Below, piece after piece: positions 1 to 6,188 of a stretch of DNA of 18,492 bases. The stretch spans positions 1-18,492 of the forward strand of contig CASTQR010000013.1 in assembly GCA_949451265.1 (NCBI GenBank), read 5' to 3'. The first letter of the stretch is position 1, and every line of letters starts with the position of its first letter. Below the pieces are notes generated by a model, which was not told the DNA's origin, ran no database searches, and was given only the letters and a program-made list of their open reading frames with translations. Origin of the DNA: an uncultured Eubacteriales bacterium. GTDB lineage: Bacteria; Bacillota_A; Clostridia; Oscillospirales; Oscillospiraceae. A program made the translations under genes and the position numbers.

Positions 1-648
1 CTGGAGCTTAATCTGGCGGCCAACTTCGGGAGCCGGGACCTGGTGCTTACTCCCACCTATGACGATATCCACCTGCCGCCAGACAAAAGGGCGGCAGATA
101 AGGAGTGCCAGAAATTCATCCGAAAGCTACGCGCAGCCCGTAAGCGGCGAGGGCAAGAATTGCGATACGTCTATGTGACCGAAGGCTGGCACGGGAAAGC
201 GGAGGATCAATATTTTGGCGGCGACGGCGGGCTGGAGGACCGCCGCCTCCATCACCACGTGGTGGTTAACGGCGTGGGGCCGGGAGATCTGGAGGAGGTG
301 CAAAGCCTGTGGCAGGGCGGCGGGTATGTCCGGATTGAGCCGGTGGATGTCCATTACTACCGGGAACTGGCCAAGTACCTCACCAAGGAGGCCCGGGAGT
401 TCGGCCGGGCCAAGCCGGGGGAACGGACCTGGCGGGCCAGCCGGAATCTCAAGAAGTATGATGTGGAGTACATCGAGATTCCGTCCGACAGCGTGACGCT
501 CTCGCCTCCTTCCGGCGCGGTGGACTACGTGCAGTTTACGGAAAAGAATCCCTTTGGCTTTACGGACTGCATAGGCGCGCGGTATCTGCTGTTCGAGGAG
601 GCGTCTCCGCCGGAATACAGCTACACGTCCGGCAGAATGCGAAAATAG
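1..648 (+). CDS. Rolling-circle replication initiator-like HUH endonuclease (5' truncated by window)
   Basis: The open frame runs from the first base of the window, so the N-terminus is missing; 215 residues are visible. The sequence RRLHHHVVVNG (241-273) fits the His-hydrophobic-His metal-binding motif of HUH endonucleases. About 35 residues later YYRELAKYLTKE (355-390) supplies the tyrosine/lysine motif (Y-L-x-K) that in rolling-circle and microvirus Rep proteins carries the nicking tyrosine. Such proteins nick one strand at an origin and stay covalently attached to the 5' end. A GTG at 43 could be an internal start, but the frame upstream of it (LELNLAANFGSRDL) looks like natural protein, so the gene probably begins outside the window. 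It is followed by an AT-rich gap. Its location at the end of the early/replication side fits a replication role. The family assignment rests on motifs only; a relaxase or a transposase-like Rep is an alternative. Confidence 0.6.
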   Translation: MELNLAANFGSRDLVLTPTYDDIHLPPDKRAADKECQKFIRKLRAARKRRGQELRYVYVTEGWHGKAEDQYFGGDGGLEDRRLHHHVVVNGVGPGDLEEVQSLWQGGGYVRIEPVDVHYYRELAKYLTKEAREFGRAKPGERTWRASRNLKKYDVEYIEIPSDSVTLSPPSGAVDYVQFTEKNPFGFTDCIGARYLLFEEASPPEYSYTSGRMRK

Positions 649-650
649 AA

Positions 651-692
651 CACTCCTAATAATTTTTGATCTGGAAACCACTCTTAATAATT
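651..692 (+). repeat. 14-bp direct repeat (13/14 identical), 28-bp period, upstream of the KTR gene
   Basis: CACTCCTAATAATT (651-664) recurs as CACTCTTAATAATT (679-692). The copies sit in the AT-rich gap between the Rep-like gene and the small zinc-ribbon gene. The CACTCYT part of each copy is complementary (with G-U pairs) to the AAGGGGTG at 696-703 that forms the Shine-Dalgarno region of the next gene. It could equally be a duplicated protein operator. Confidence 0.6.
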
Positions 693-705
693 GGTAAGGG
701 GTGGT
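677..705 (+). promoter_or_regulatory. Possible RBS-sequestering hairpin of the KTR gene
   Basis: Bases 677-685 (ACCACTCTT) can pair with 697-705 (AGGGGTGGT) as nine consecutive pairs, two of them G-U, closing an 11-nt AT-rich loop. The right arm contains the Shine-Dalgarno AAGGGG (696-701) of the gene starting at 710. The upstream repeat copy (651-657) could pair with the same SD bases (697-703) in competition. The pairing is visible in the sequence; a regulatory effect is inference. Confidence 0.4.
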
Positions 706-709
706 AGAA

Positions 710-916
710 ATGGAGGGAAAGGGATTGCAGGACAAGGGGAAGTGTGGTAAACTGACAGTGAAAGATGGATGGGTGATGTGTCCAGCCTGTGGGAGGGGAA
801 AGGTCCTGAAAGTCCGGGTGGACACTGTGGTCAAAAATCTGGAAGTCTACTGTAAACTTTGCAGGCAAAAAAGCATCGTGAATATTGAGAGCCAGAGCCA
901 AAGCACCAGCGCCTGA
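710..916 (+). CDS. Cysteine-rich KTR-type zinc-ribbon small protein
   Basis: This 68-residue protein has two CxxC knuckles, C24-P-A-C27 and C48-K-L-C51, and so probably forms a single-zinc ribbon. The core (TVKDGWVMCPACG, KVRVDTVVKNLEVYCKLCRQ, ending VNIE) resembles the cysteine-rich KTR family common in Firmicute mobile elements, and more distantly phage Mu Com-like zinc fingers. The function is unknown; nucleic-acid binding is a plausible inference. ATG at 710 is chosen over an in-frame GTG at 701 because AAGGGG at 696-701 sits 8 nt before the ATG and overlaps the GTG. GC content looks clearly lower than in neighbouring genes, suggesting separate acquisition. The stop codon lies inside the left arm of the downstream terminator hairpin, and the SD can be masked by an upstream hairpin, so the gene is framed by RNA-structure signals. 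It lies between the replication and packaging modules, where a late-gene regulator would be expected, but no direct evidence supports that role. Confidence 0.7.
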   Translation: MEGKGLQDKGKCGKLTVKDGWVMCPACGRGKVLKVRVDTVVKNLEVYCKLCRQKSIVNIESQSQSTSA

Positions 917-965
917 GCCAACGACAGTCCCGAAAGGACGTTGTGGCTTGGGCGCTTTTTGTTTT
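908..965 (+). terminator. Strong Rho-independent terminator overlapping the KTR stop codon
   Basis: The left arm (908-930) pairs with the right arm (936-956). There are 13 outer pairs (AGCGCCTGAGCCA with TGGCTTGGGCGCT, including two G-U), then one bulged base, four more pairs, another bulge, and GTCC/GGAC closing a CGAAA loop. The T-rich tail TTTTTGTTTT (956-965) follows at once. The KTR stop codon TGA (914-916) is in the left arm, so ribosomes finishing the gene would cover the stem base. It would separate transcription of the Rep/KTR side from the packaging genes unless antiterminated. Confidence 0.82.
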
Positions 966-984
966 GCCCGGAGGTGATAGCCCG

Positions 985-1353
985 ATGGTACAAAAGCCCC
1001 TGCGTCCCTGCCGCCATCCCGGCTGTCCTGAGCTGACCCGGGACGGCTGGTGCCCCAAGCATAAGCCCAAGCAGGCCCCGCGCCGGGAGTCCGCCGCTTG
1101 GCACGGCTGGTACAGCCTGCCGATGTGGACGGATGACCTCCGCCCCGGCCAGCTCCTGCGGGAGCCCTTCTGCCGGGAGTGTGGCCGCCGGGGTGTGCGC
1201 ACCCGCGCCACCGATGTAGACCACGTCCGGGATCACAAGGGGGACTGGGTGCTGTTCACCGACCGGGGCAATTTGCAAAGCCTGTGCCACGCCTGCCACT
1301 CACGGAAAACCATGGAGGATTTGTGGCGAAAATGGCGGGAAAAACAGGGCTGA
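985..1353 (+). CDS. HNH endonuclease (packaging-associated)
   Basis: This 122-residue protein has a C-terminal HNH nuclease core: DVDHVRDHKGD supplies the first catalytic His, DRGNLQSLC the central Asn, and CHACHSRKT the terminal His. Cysteine pairs at CRECG and CHACH fit the structural zinc site, and an N-terminal CRHPGC/CPKH cluster may be a second metal site. Start ATG 985 is supported by GGAGGTG at 970-976, 8 nt upstream; the open frame extends further upstream but lacks a better RBS. Phage HNH proteins encoded next to terminase genes, such as HK97 gp74, are known to act with terminase in cutting at cos. This gene lies directly upstream of a gene-free stretch and the small terminase, which is the usual arrangement. 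The family call is firm; the packaging role is inferred from context. Confidence 0.9.
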   Translation: MVQKPLRPCRHPGCPELTRDGWCPKHKPKQAPRRESAAWHGWYSLPMWTDDLRPGQLLREPFCRECGRRGVRTRATDVDHVRDHKGDWVLFTDRGNLQSLCHACHSRKTMEDLWRKWREKQG

Positions 1354-1556
1354 TTTTTGCCGGAAGCTACGCCCGCCCGTCTGCGGGGGCGCGTGCCTGC
1401 CCCTATGCGCTCGGCGGCCCTGCGGTGTCCAGGCCCCGGTCCCTACGGGACCATCCCCCCGCCCCGAAAAAGTTTCAGGGGCGGGCGGGAAGGACCGCGG
1501 GCCCCCTCGTTTGCGAGAAAATTTCCCCGATCAGCGTTTGGGGCGGAGGTGAGACT
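1354..1556. other. Gene-free GC-rich region with inverted repeats; candidate cos/packaging site
   Basis: These 203 bases between the HNH and small terminase genes hold no convincing gene. They contain a perfect hairpin GGTCCC-TAC-GGGACC (1438-1452), a perfect 8-bp inverted repeat CCCGCCCC/GGGGCGGG (1458-1465 and 1478-1485, 12-nt spacer), and a GC-rich segment ACCGCGGGCCCCC (1494-1506) followed by an AT-richer patch GAGAAAATTT. HNH-encoding cos phages often have cos adjacent to the small terminase gene. The cut site itself cannot be fixed from sequence alone. Confidence 0.4.
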
Positions 1557-2150
1557 GTGCCGACGGCGGCAAAACCAACGGAAAACATGTCCAAGCACCT
1601 GACCCAGGCGGAGCGGGAGGCACGGGAGGAGGCCGAGGCGGCGGTGCTGCCTGACCGGGGCAGGGAGGCAAAGCTGAAAAAGCCCGCCATCGTCAGCTCC
1701 AACAAACGGGCCAACGCCTACTGGAACCAGATCCTCAAGCAGATGGAAGGGCTGATCCTGCTGGACGACCTGGACTCTACGGTACTGGCGGGGTACTGCT
1801 CCATGCTGGCCAGGCGGGACCAGACCACCCTGCTCATCGGCCAGCTCATGGATCAGATGGGCGTCCAGGGCGCGGTGGAGAAGGGGGCCAAACGGCGCAA
1901 AAAGAACTCCGCCCTGTCCGACCAGGAATGGGAGGACTCCGCAAAGGCGAACCCTGCCATGACCCCGGACGAACTGGTGGAGGCGGCGGCCAAGCTGGAC
2001 GCCCTCACCGGCAAGCTCCAGGCGCTGGAGCGGAACATCCTCCAGTATGCCGAGAAGCTGGGGCTAACCCCCTCCGGGCGGGTGCGGTTGGCCCAGAAAC
2101 GGGCGGCGGCCGTGGGCGAGGTCCAACTGGACGACCTCTTTGGAGACTGA
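1557..2150 (+). CDS. Terminase small subunit, P27 family
   Basis: This 197-residue protein recognises the packaging site and delivers phage DNA to the large terminase. The central segment (KKPAIVSSNKRANAYWNQIL, LDDLDSTVLAGYCSMLARRD) and the C-terminal coiled helix with LQALERNILQYAEKLGLTPSGRVRL match the P27-type small terminase pattern. The initiator is taken as GTG 1557, because GGAGG at 1545-1549 sits 7 nt upstream; an in-frame ATG about 10 codons later lacks an RBS. The frame is open far upstream (from 1179), but that part overlaps the HNH gene and reads as a shadow. The gene ends 1 nt before the ATG of the large subunit. The tail GEVQLDDLFGD also encodes the next gene's RBS (GGAG at 2142-2145). 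Confidence 0.88.
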   Translation: MPTAAKPTENMSKHLTQAEREAREEAEAAVLPDRGREAKLKKPAIVSSNKRANAYWNQILKQMEGLILLDDLDSTVLAGYCSMLARRDQTTLLIGQLMDQMGVQGAVEKGAKRRKKNSALSDQEWEDSAKANPAMTPDELVEAAAKLDALTGKLQALERNILQYAEKLGLTPSGRVRLAQKRAAAVGEVQLDDLFGD

Positions 2151-2151
2151 G

Positions 2152-3957
2152 ATGGCCGAGCGTTGGAAGTCCGGGCTGCACCACCCGGTGAGCGTCTACG
2201 CCAAGCAGGTTACTCAAGGAAAGCTGCGGGACCAGTGCGGTAAGTACGAGATTCTGGCCTGCCAAAGGCACCTGGACGACCTGCGGCGGCAGGGGACCGA
2301 TGAATTCCCCTACATCTTCGACACCACCCGGGCAGACCGTATCATCCGCTTTTTCTCCCGCTGCGTGCAGACCCGCGGGGTGGAGGCGGGCCAGCCCATC
2401 CAGCTCCAGCCCTGGCAGGTGTTCGACCTGGGCTGCACCTACGGCTGGGTGGACCGGGACACCGGGGCCCGGCGGTTCTCCAAAACCTACAACAAACGGG
2501 CCCGGGGTAACTTTAAATCCACGGAGAAGTCGGGCCAGGCGCTGTACCACATGTGTGCCGACGCCATGTATCCGCCCTACCGCCCGGAGCTGGCGCAATT
2601 CGAGATGGAGCCGGAGGTGGAATGCGCCGCCGTGGACCGGGGCCAGGCCATGCGGGTGTTCGGCGACGCGAAAAAAATCGCCAAGGCCAGCCCGGATATC
2701 GCCAAGCGGCTCATCGTCCCCCGCTCCAACCCGATGACCCACCGGAAGCGGGGCGGGTACATGCGGGCCCTGTCCAAGGACACCAAGAACAAGGACTCCG
2801 GCGCACCGTCCTATTTCGTGGTGGACGAGTACCACGCCCACCCCACCTCCATGATCTACGACCTGGGGCTGAACAGCTTCGGCAAGCGGCCCCAGGCTCT
2901 GCTGGATGTGATTACCACCGCCGGGGACGATGCCCAGTCCAAGCCCTGCTATACCGAGGAGAGCTACGCCAAGCATATTCTGGAGGGCGTGGAGCGGGAC
3001 GAGAGCTACTTCGTCATGATCCGGGAACTGGACGAGGGGGATAACCCCCACGACGAGGGGGCGTGGCTCAAGGCCAATCCCTGCCTGCGCGATCCCAACG
3101 ACTACAGCCGGTATCTGCTCAAGGAGATCCGGGACGAGCACCGGGCGGCCTACGGTTCCCGGGCCCCCCACAAAATCCGGGCGTTTCTCACCCGGCGGCT
3201 GTGCCTGTGGCAGGTCGGCAGTGTCAACCGATACCTGGACGAGCACTGCATGGCGCTGGCCAAGGCCGCCCAGGTGAGCCGGGAGGAGTTTGCCACCCTG
3301 ACGGACGGGCTCCACTGCCACTGCGGGTTTGATTTGGGCAAACGCATCGACCTGTCCGGCGTGGGGGCGGTGTTCCCCCTGCCGGATGGACGCTATGGAA
3401 TCAAAGCCCACGGCTTCATGCCGGAGGGCGGGGCCCAGCGCCACGAGCACACCGACCGGGTGCCCTACACCGCCTGGGCGGAGGGCGGGTGCTGCACCCT
3501 GACCCCCGGCGACGTGACGGATAACGGCTACGTGGACAACTGGATCTGCACCGGCGAGCGGGAGCACGGCTGGAAGGTGGACGAGGTGGACTATGACGGC
3601 CACAACGCCACCGATCTGGCCATCAAGATGAATCAGGATCGCAACAACGAGGATTTCTGCGTGGAGGTGCCCCAGACCTGCGCCGGGCAGAATCTGGCGG
3701 TGAAGGGCTTCCGGGAGCTGCTGCTCCAGGGGAAGATCGTGCTGGAGGAGTCGCCGCTGCTGATATGGTGCCTGGCCAACGCCATTGAAATCCAGAACAA
3801 TTATGGCGACATCAAGCTGTCCAAGAAGCACAAGGACGACACCGAGCGCATCGACGTGGTGGCGGCAGTAATGAACGCCCTGGCCCGGGTGCTGGTGAAG
3901 CGGTCCCCGGACAGCGATATCAACGAGCACGTACTCTCTGAGGATTGGGGGATTTGA
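2152..3957 (+). CDS. Terminase large subunit (Terminase_1 type ATPase-nuclease)
   Basis: At 601 residues this is a full-length terminase large subunit, the packaging motor that translocates DNA into the procapsid and cuts it. In the N-terminal ATPase, the P-loop region is KRARGNFKST (around residues 115-124), Walker B is YFVVDEYHAH (residues 221-230, with the Asp-Glu pair), and the coupling motif is DVITTAGDD (about 252-260). The C-terminal RNase H-like nuclease is marked by GFDLGKRIDLSG (first acidic residue near 394), an acidic region EVDYDGHNATD, and DDTERIDVVAAVMNALAR near the end. The P-loop has Phe where the glycine of GK[ST] is usual. Start ATG 2152 has GGAG 6 nt upstream; TTG 2140 is in frame but overlaps the small subunit. 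The gene stops 1 nt before the next ATG. Confidence 0.95.
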   Translation: MAERWKSGLHHPVSVYAKQVTQGKLRDQCGKYEILACQRHLDDLRRQGTDEFPYIFDTTRADRIIRFFSRCVQTRGVEAGQPIQLQPWQVFDLGCTYGWVDRDTGARRFSKTYNKRARGNFKSTEKSGQALYHMCADAMYPPYRPELAQFEMEPEVECAAVDRGQAMRVFGDAKKIAKASPDIAKRLIVPRSNPMTHRKRGGYMRALSKDTKNKDSGAPSYFVVDEYHAHPTSMIYDLGLNSFGKRPQALLDVITTAGDDAQSKPCYTEESYAKHILEGVERDESYFVMIRELDEGDNPHDEGAWLKANPCLRDPNDYSRYLLKEIRDEHRAAYGSRAPHKIRAFLTRRLCLWQVGSVNRYLDEHCMALAKAAQVSREEFATLTDGLHCHCGFDLGKRIDLSGVGAVFPLPDGRYGIKAHGFMPEGGAQRHEHTDRVPYTAWAEGGCCTLTPGDVTDNGYVDNWICTGEREHGWKVDEVDYDGHNATDLAIKMNQDRNNEDFCVEVPQTCAGQNLAVKGFRELLLQGKIVLEESPLLIWCLANAIEIQNNYGDIKLSKKHKDDTERIDVVAAVMNALARVLVKRSPDSDINEHVLSEDWGI

Positions 3958-3958
3958 T

Positions 3959-4210
3959 ATGGACGAGCCGAGAACCAACGACATGGAGCGGGTGCGCCCG
4001 GTGGAATGGCTAAAGGAGGCGCTGCGCCGCCTGCTGCCCTGGCTGGGGCTATACCTGGACGATCTGCTCTTTGTGTCCGCGGGGGTGTGCTTCACCGCCT
4101 CCGCCGCCACCGCCTTCGGGCTGAGCGCGGCCCTGGCCGTGGCGGGGGCCTGCCTGCTGGGCTATGGCGTCGTGGTGGCCCGGGCCGGGAGAGGGGGCAG
4201 GGATAGATGA
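3959..4210 (+). CDS. Small two-helix membrane protein between terminase and portal
   Basis: This 83-residue protein has an amphipathic N-terminal stretch (VEWLKEALRRLLPWLGLYLDD), two adjacent hydrophobic segments (LLFVSAGVCFTASAATAFG and LSAALAVAGACLLGYGVVVA) and a basic tail ARAGRGGRDR. It is therefore probably an integral membrane protein with a short turn. Many Firmicute siphophages carry a small hydrophobic protein at exactly this position between terL and portal (for example the DUF1056 group); the topology matches, but I cannot confirm homology. The start ATG lies 1 nt after the terL stop, with a GGGGGA-type SD about 7 nt upstream, and the stop overlaps the portal ATG (ATGA at 4207-4210). 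It is too early in the operon to be called a holin with confidence; the function is unknown. Confidence 0.75.
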   Translation: MDEPRTNDMERVRPVEWLKEALRRLLPWLGLYLDDLLFVSAGVCFTASAATAFGLSAALAVAGACLLGYGVVVARAGRGGRDR

Positions 4211-5433
4211 TTGCTTCCAAGGCCCTGGCCCGCCGGCCCCGGAACGGCGTGGAGGTGCGGGAGCTGGACTGGGAGCAGGTGCAGGGCTGGTTTCAGCGGA
4301 CCTTTTTCGCCGGGGAGGACCTGCCCTCCAACCAGCGCACGGCGGAGCAGGAGTCCCCCATCGCCGCCGCCCACCGCATCCTCACCAACGCCATGAGCGT
4401 TATGCCTATGGCCATCTACCAGCGGCGGGACGGCGGGCGCTACCCCATGGCCGTGCCGGAGCTGGACTATCTGCTGAAGGTGCGGCCCAACGCCCGGATG
4501 GGGCCGGCCCTGTGCCGGAAGGTTCTTATGAGCCAGGCGTTCTGGCACGGGGAGGGCTATCTGGGCATTTTCCGGGACTGCCGGGGGCGGATCACCGACC
4601 TGATTCCCCTGCCCACTGAGGGCCGGACCATCCGAAAGGACCCGGATTCCGGGCAGCTCTGGTATGACTTTACGGTGGACGGCCTGACGCGCACCTTCGC
4701 CCCCTCGGAGCTGGTGACGGTGTTTTTTGACACCTACGACGGGCTATACGGCAAAGGGGTGTTGGCCCTGGCCCGCTCCGCCATCGCCGCCGACGCCGGG
4801 GCCCAGCGGTATGCCAGGAAATTCTACCAGAATGGAGCCCGGATGAGCGGCATTGTGTCCGTGAACACCGACCTGGGACAGGCGGGGCGGGACAAAATCA
4901 AGGAGTCCTTCCAGCGGTACGCCTCGGACTCCATGTTCAAGGTGGCGGTGCTGGACCGGGGCATGACCTATACCCCCATCGGCCTGAACCAGAAGGACGC
5001 CCAGTTTATTGAGAGCCGGAGCTTTACGGTGGAGGAGGTCAGCCGCTTCACCGGGATTCCCCAGTATATGCTCCAGAGCGGAAAGCAGGCCTACAACTCC
5101 AATGAACAGCAACAATTGGACTTCGTGATCTCCACGCTCCAGCCCCATGTGACCCAGTGGGAGGAGGAGTTTCAGTACAAGTTACTCTCCGGCCAGCAAC
5201 TCAAGGACGGGCTGTACATGCGTATGAACGTGGCGGCCCGCCTCCGGGGGGACAACGAGAGCCGGAGCCGGTTTTATGAGAAGATGATCGCCTCCGGCGT
5301 ATACTGCCCGGACGACTGCCGGGCGCTGGAGGAGAAGAACCCGTTGCCCAACGGGGCGGGGCAGCGGTTTTTCATGACCAAAAATCTGGACACCGTGGAG
5401 CACATCATTTCAGGGGAGGGAGAAACGATTTGA
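4207..5433 (+). CDS. Portal protein, HK97 family
   Basis: This 408-residue protein forms the dodecameric ring at the capsid vertex through which DNA enters and leaves. Recognisable HK97-type features run in order: an N-terminal wing with AAAHRILTNAMSVMPMAIYQR, the segment AFWHGEGYLGIFRD typical of the clip/wing, ITDLIPLPTEGRTI, and the crown/stem part with SRFTGIPQYMLQSG followed by NEQQQLDFVISTLQPHVTQWEEEF. Length is normal for the family. It starts at ATG 4207 inside the stop of the preceding membrane-protein gene (ATGA overlap), implying translational coupling, and its own stop overlaps the TTG start of the protease gene. The order terminase-portal-protease-capsid is the standard HK97-like arrangement and strengthens the call. 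Confidence 0.95.
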   Translation: MIASKALARRPRNGVEVRELDWEQVQGWFQRTFFAGEDLPSNQRTAEQESPIAAAHRILTNAMSVMPMAIYQRRDGGRYPMAVPELDYLLKVRPNARMGPALCRKVLMSQAFWHGEGYLGIFRDCRGRITDLIPLPTEGRTIRKDPDSGQLWYDFTVDGLTRTFAPSELVTVFFDTYDGLYGKGVLALARSAIAADAGAQRYARKFYQNGARMSGIVSVNTDLGQAGRDKIKESFQRYASDSMFKVAVLDRGMTYTPIGLNQKDAQFIESRSFTVEEVSRFTGIPQYMLQSGKQAYNSNEQQQLDFVISTLQPHVTQWEEEFQYKLLSGQQLKDGLYMRMNVAARLRGDNESRSRFYEKMIASGVYCPDDCRALEEKNPLPNGAGQRFFMTKNLDTVEHIISGEGETI

Positions 5434-6176
5434 GGACGCAGTTAAACGGCTACATTGTGGCGGACGAGGACGCCTGGGTCTACCGGTTTTTTGGGTATCG
5501 TGTCAGCAGCCCGCAGGACATCCGGAAGGCATTGGCGGAAAACCCGCCCGGCGAGACGCTGACGCTGGAGATCAACAGCCCCGGCGGGAGTATGTTCGCG
5601 GGCTTTGAGATGTACTCGGTGCTGCGGGGGGCCGGGTGCGACACCGAGGCGGAGGTCCAGAGCCTGGCGGCGTCGGCGGCCAGCACCGCCATGCTGGGCT
5701 GTAAACGGGTAAAGGCCACGCCGGTGGCCCAGGTGATGGTCCATAACCCCGCCGTCAACGCCGACGGCAACCAGTACGACCACCGCAAGACGGCGGAGGA
5801 CCTGGGGAAATTCGCCCAATCCATCCTCAACGCCTACGAGTTAAAATGCCGGGGAAAAAGGACTCGTACGGAGCTGGAGGCCATGATGGACGCGGAGACA
5901 TGGCTTCCCGTCCAGGAGGCGGTGGAGGCCGGGCTGGTGGATGAGATCATCGGCGGGGGGTCGCTGCTGCCCGCCCAGGTGGTGAACTGCGTGGGCGGCG
6001 GTCTGCGGGCCCTGTGCGGGGCGGGGGGCCTGCCCTCCGCAGCGGAGCTGAGGACCAAAAAGGCGGCGCTGGACGCCCAGGCAGAGCAGTCCGGCGGCAC
6101 CCCGGCGGAGGAGCCGGAGCGGAGAGGCGAACGGGAGCGGCTGGCCGTCTCCTTGGCCGTGAAAAAATACTATTAG
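5430..6176 (+). CDS. ClpP-like head maturation protease
   Basis: This 248-residue serine protease of the ClpP/S49-like phage prohead family is expected to cleave the capsid protein's N-terminal delta domain during maturation. Motifs include INSPGGSMFAG (oxyanion glycine strand, residues 48-58), QSLAASAAS with Ser82 as the best match to the ClpP nucleophile, and VMVHNPAV with His105 as catalytic histidine. The third acid probably lies in the following helix (KTAEDLGKFAQ... ELEAMMDAETWL). The Gly/Pro-rich C-terminal tail after residue about 190 is variable linker-like sequence that may serve scaffolding. The start is a TTG at 5430 overlapping the portal stop (TTGA), with GGGGAGGGA at 5413-5421 as SD; no ATG or GTG is better placed. 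A 12-nt gap containing AGGAGGATG leads to the capsid gene. Confidence 0.92.
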   Translation: MRTQLNGYIVADEDAWVYRFFGYRVSSPQDIRKALAENPPGETLTLEINSPGGSMFAGFEMYSVLRGAGCDTEAEVQSLAASAASTAMLGCKRVKATPVAQVMVHNPAVNADGNQYDHRKTAEDLGKFAQSILNAYELKCRGKRTRTELEAMMDAETWLPVQEAVEAGLVDEIIGGGSLLPAQVVNCVGGGLRALCGAGGLPSAAELRTKKAALDAQAEQSGGTPAEEPERRGERERLAVSLAVKKYY

Positions 6177-6188
6177 GAGGATGACAAA

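Noticed and set aside
660..700. Sigma70-like promoter (TTGATC with TAATAA) before the KTR gene
   Set aside because: The boxes are only about 13 bp apart, too short for a standard spacer; AT-richness alone is not enough to call a promoter.
1179..1556. Upstream extension of the small terminase reading frame
   Set aside because: Overlaps the HNH gene in another frame; the well-spaced GGAGG before GTG 1557 fixes the start.
1357..1602. 81-codon open frame filling the gap between HNH and small terminase genes
   Set aside because: Pro/Arg/Gly-rich translation typical of non-coding GC-rich DNA, overlaps the terS start out of frame, no convincing RBS; the palindromes argue for a DNA site instead.
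2005..4110. 701-codon open frame on the - strand opposite the large terminase
   Set aside because: Antisense shadow of a GC-rich gene; low-complexity Val/His/Gly-rich translation with no recognisable domain.
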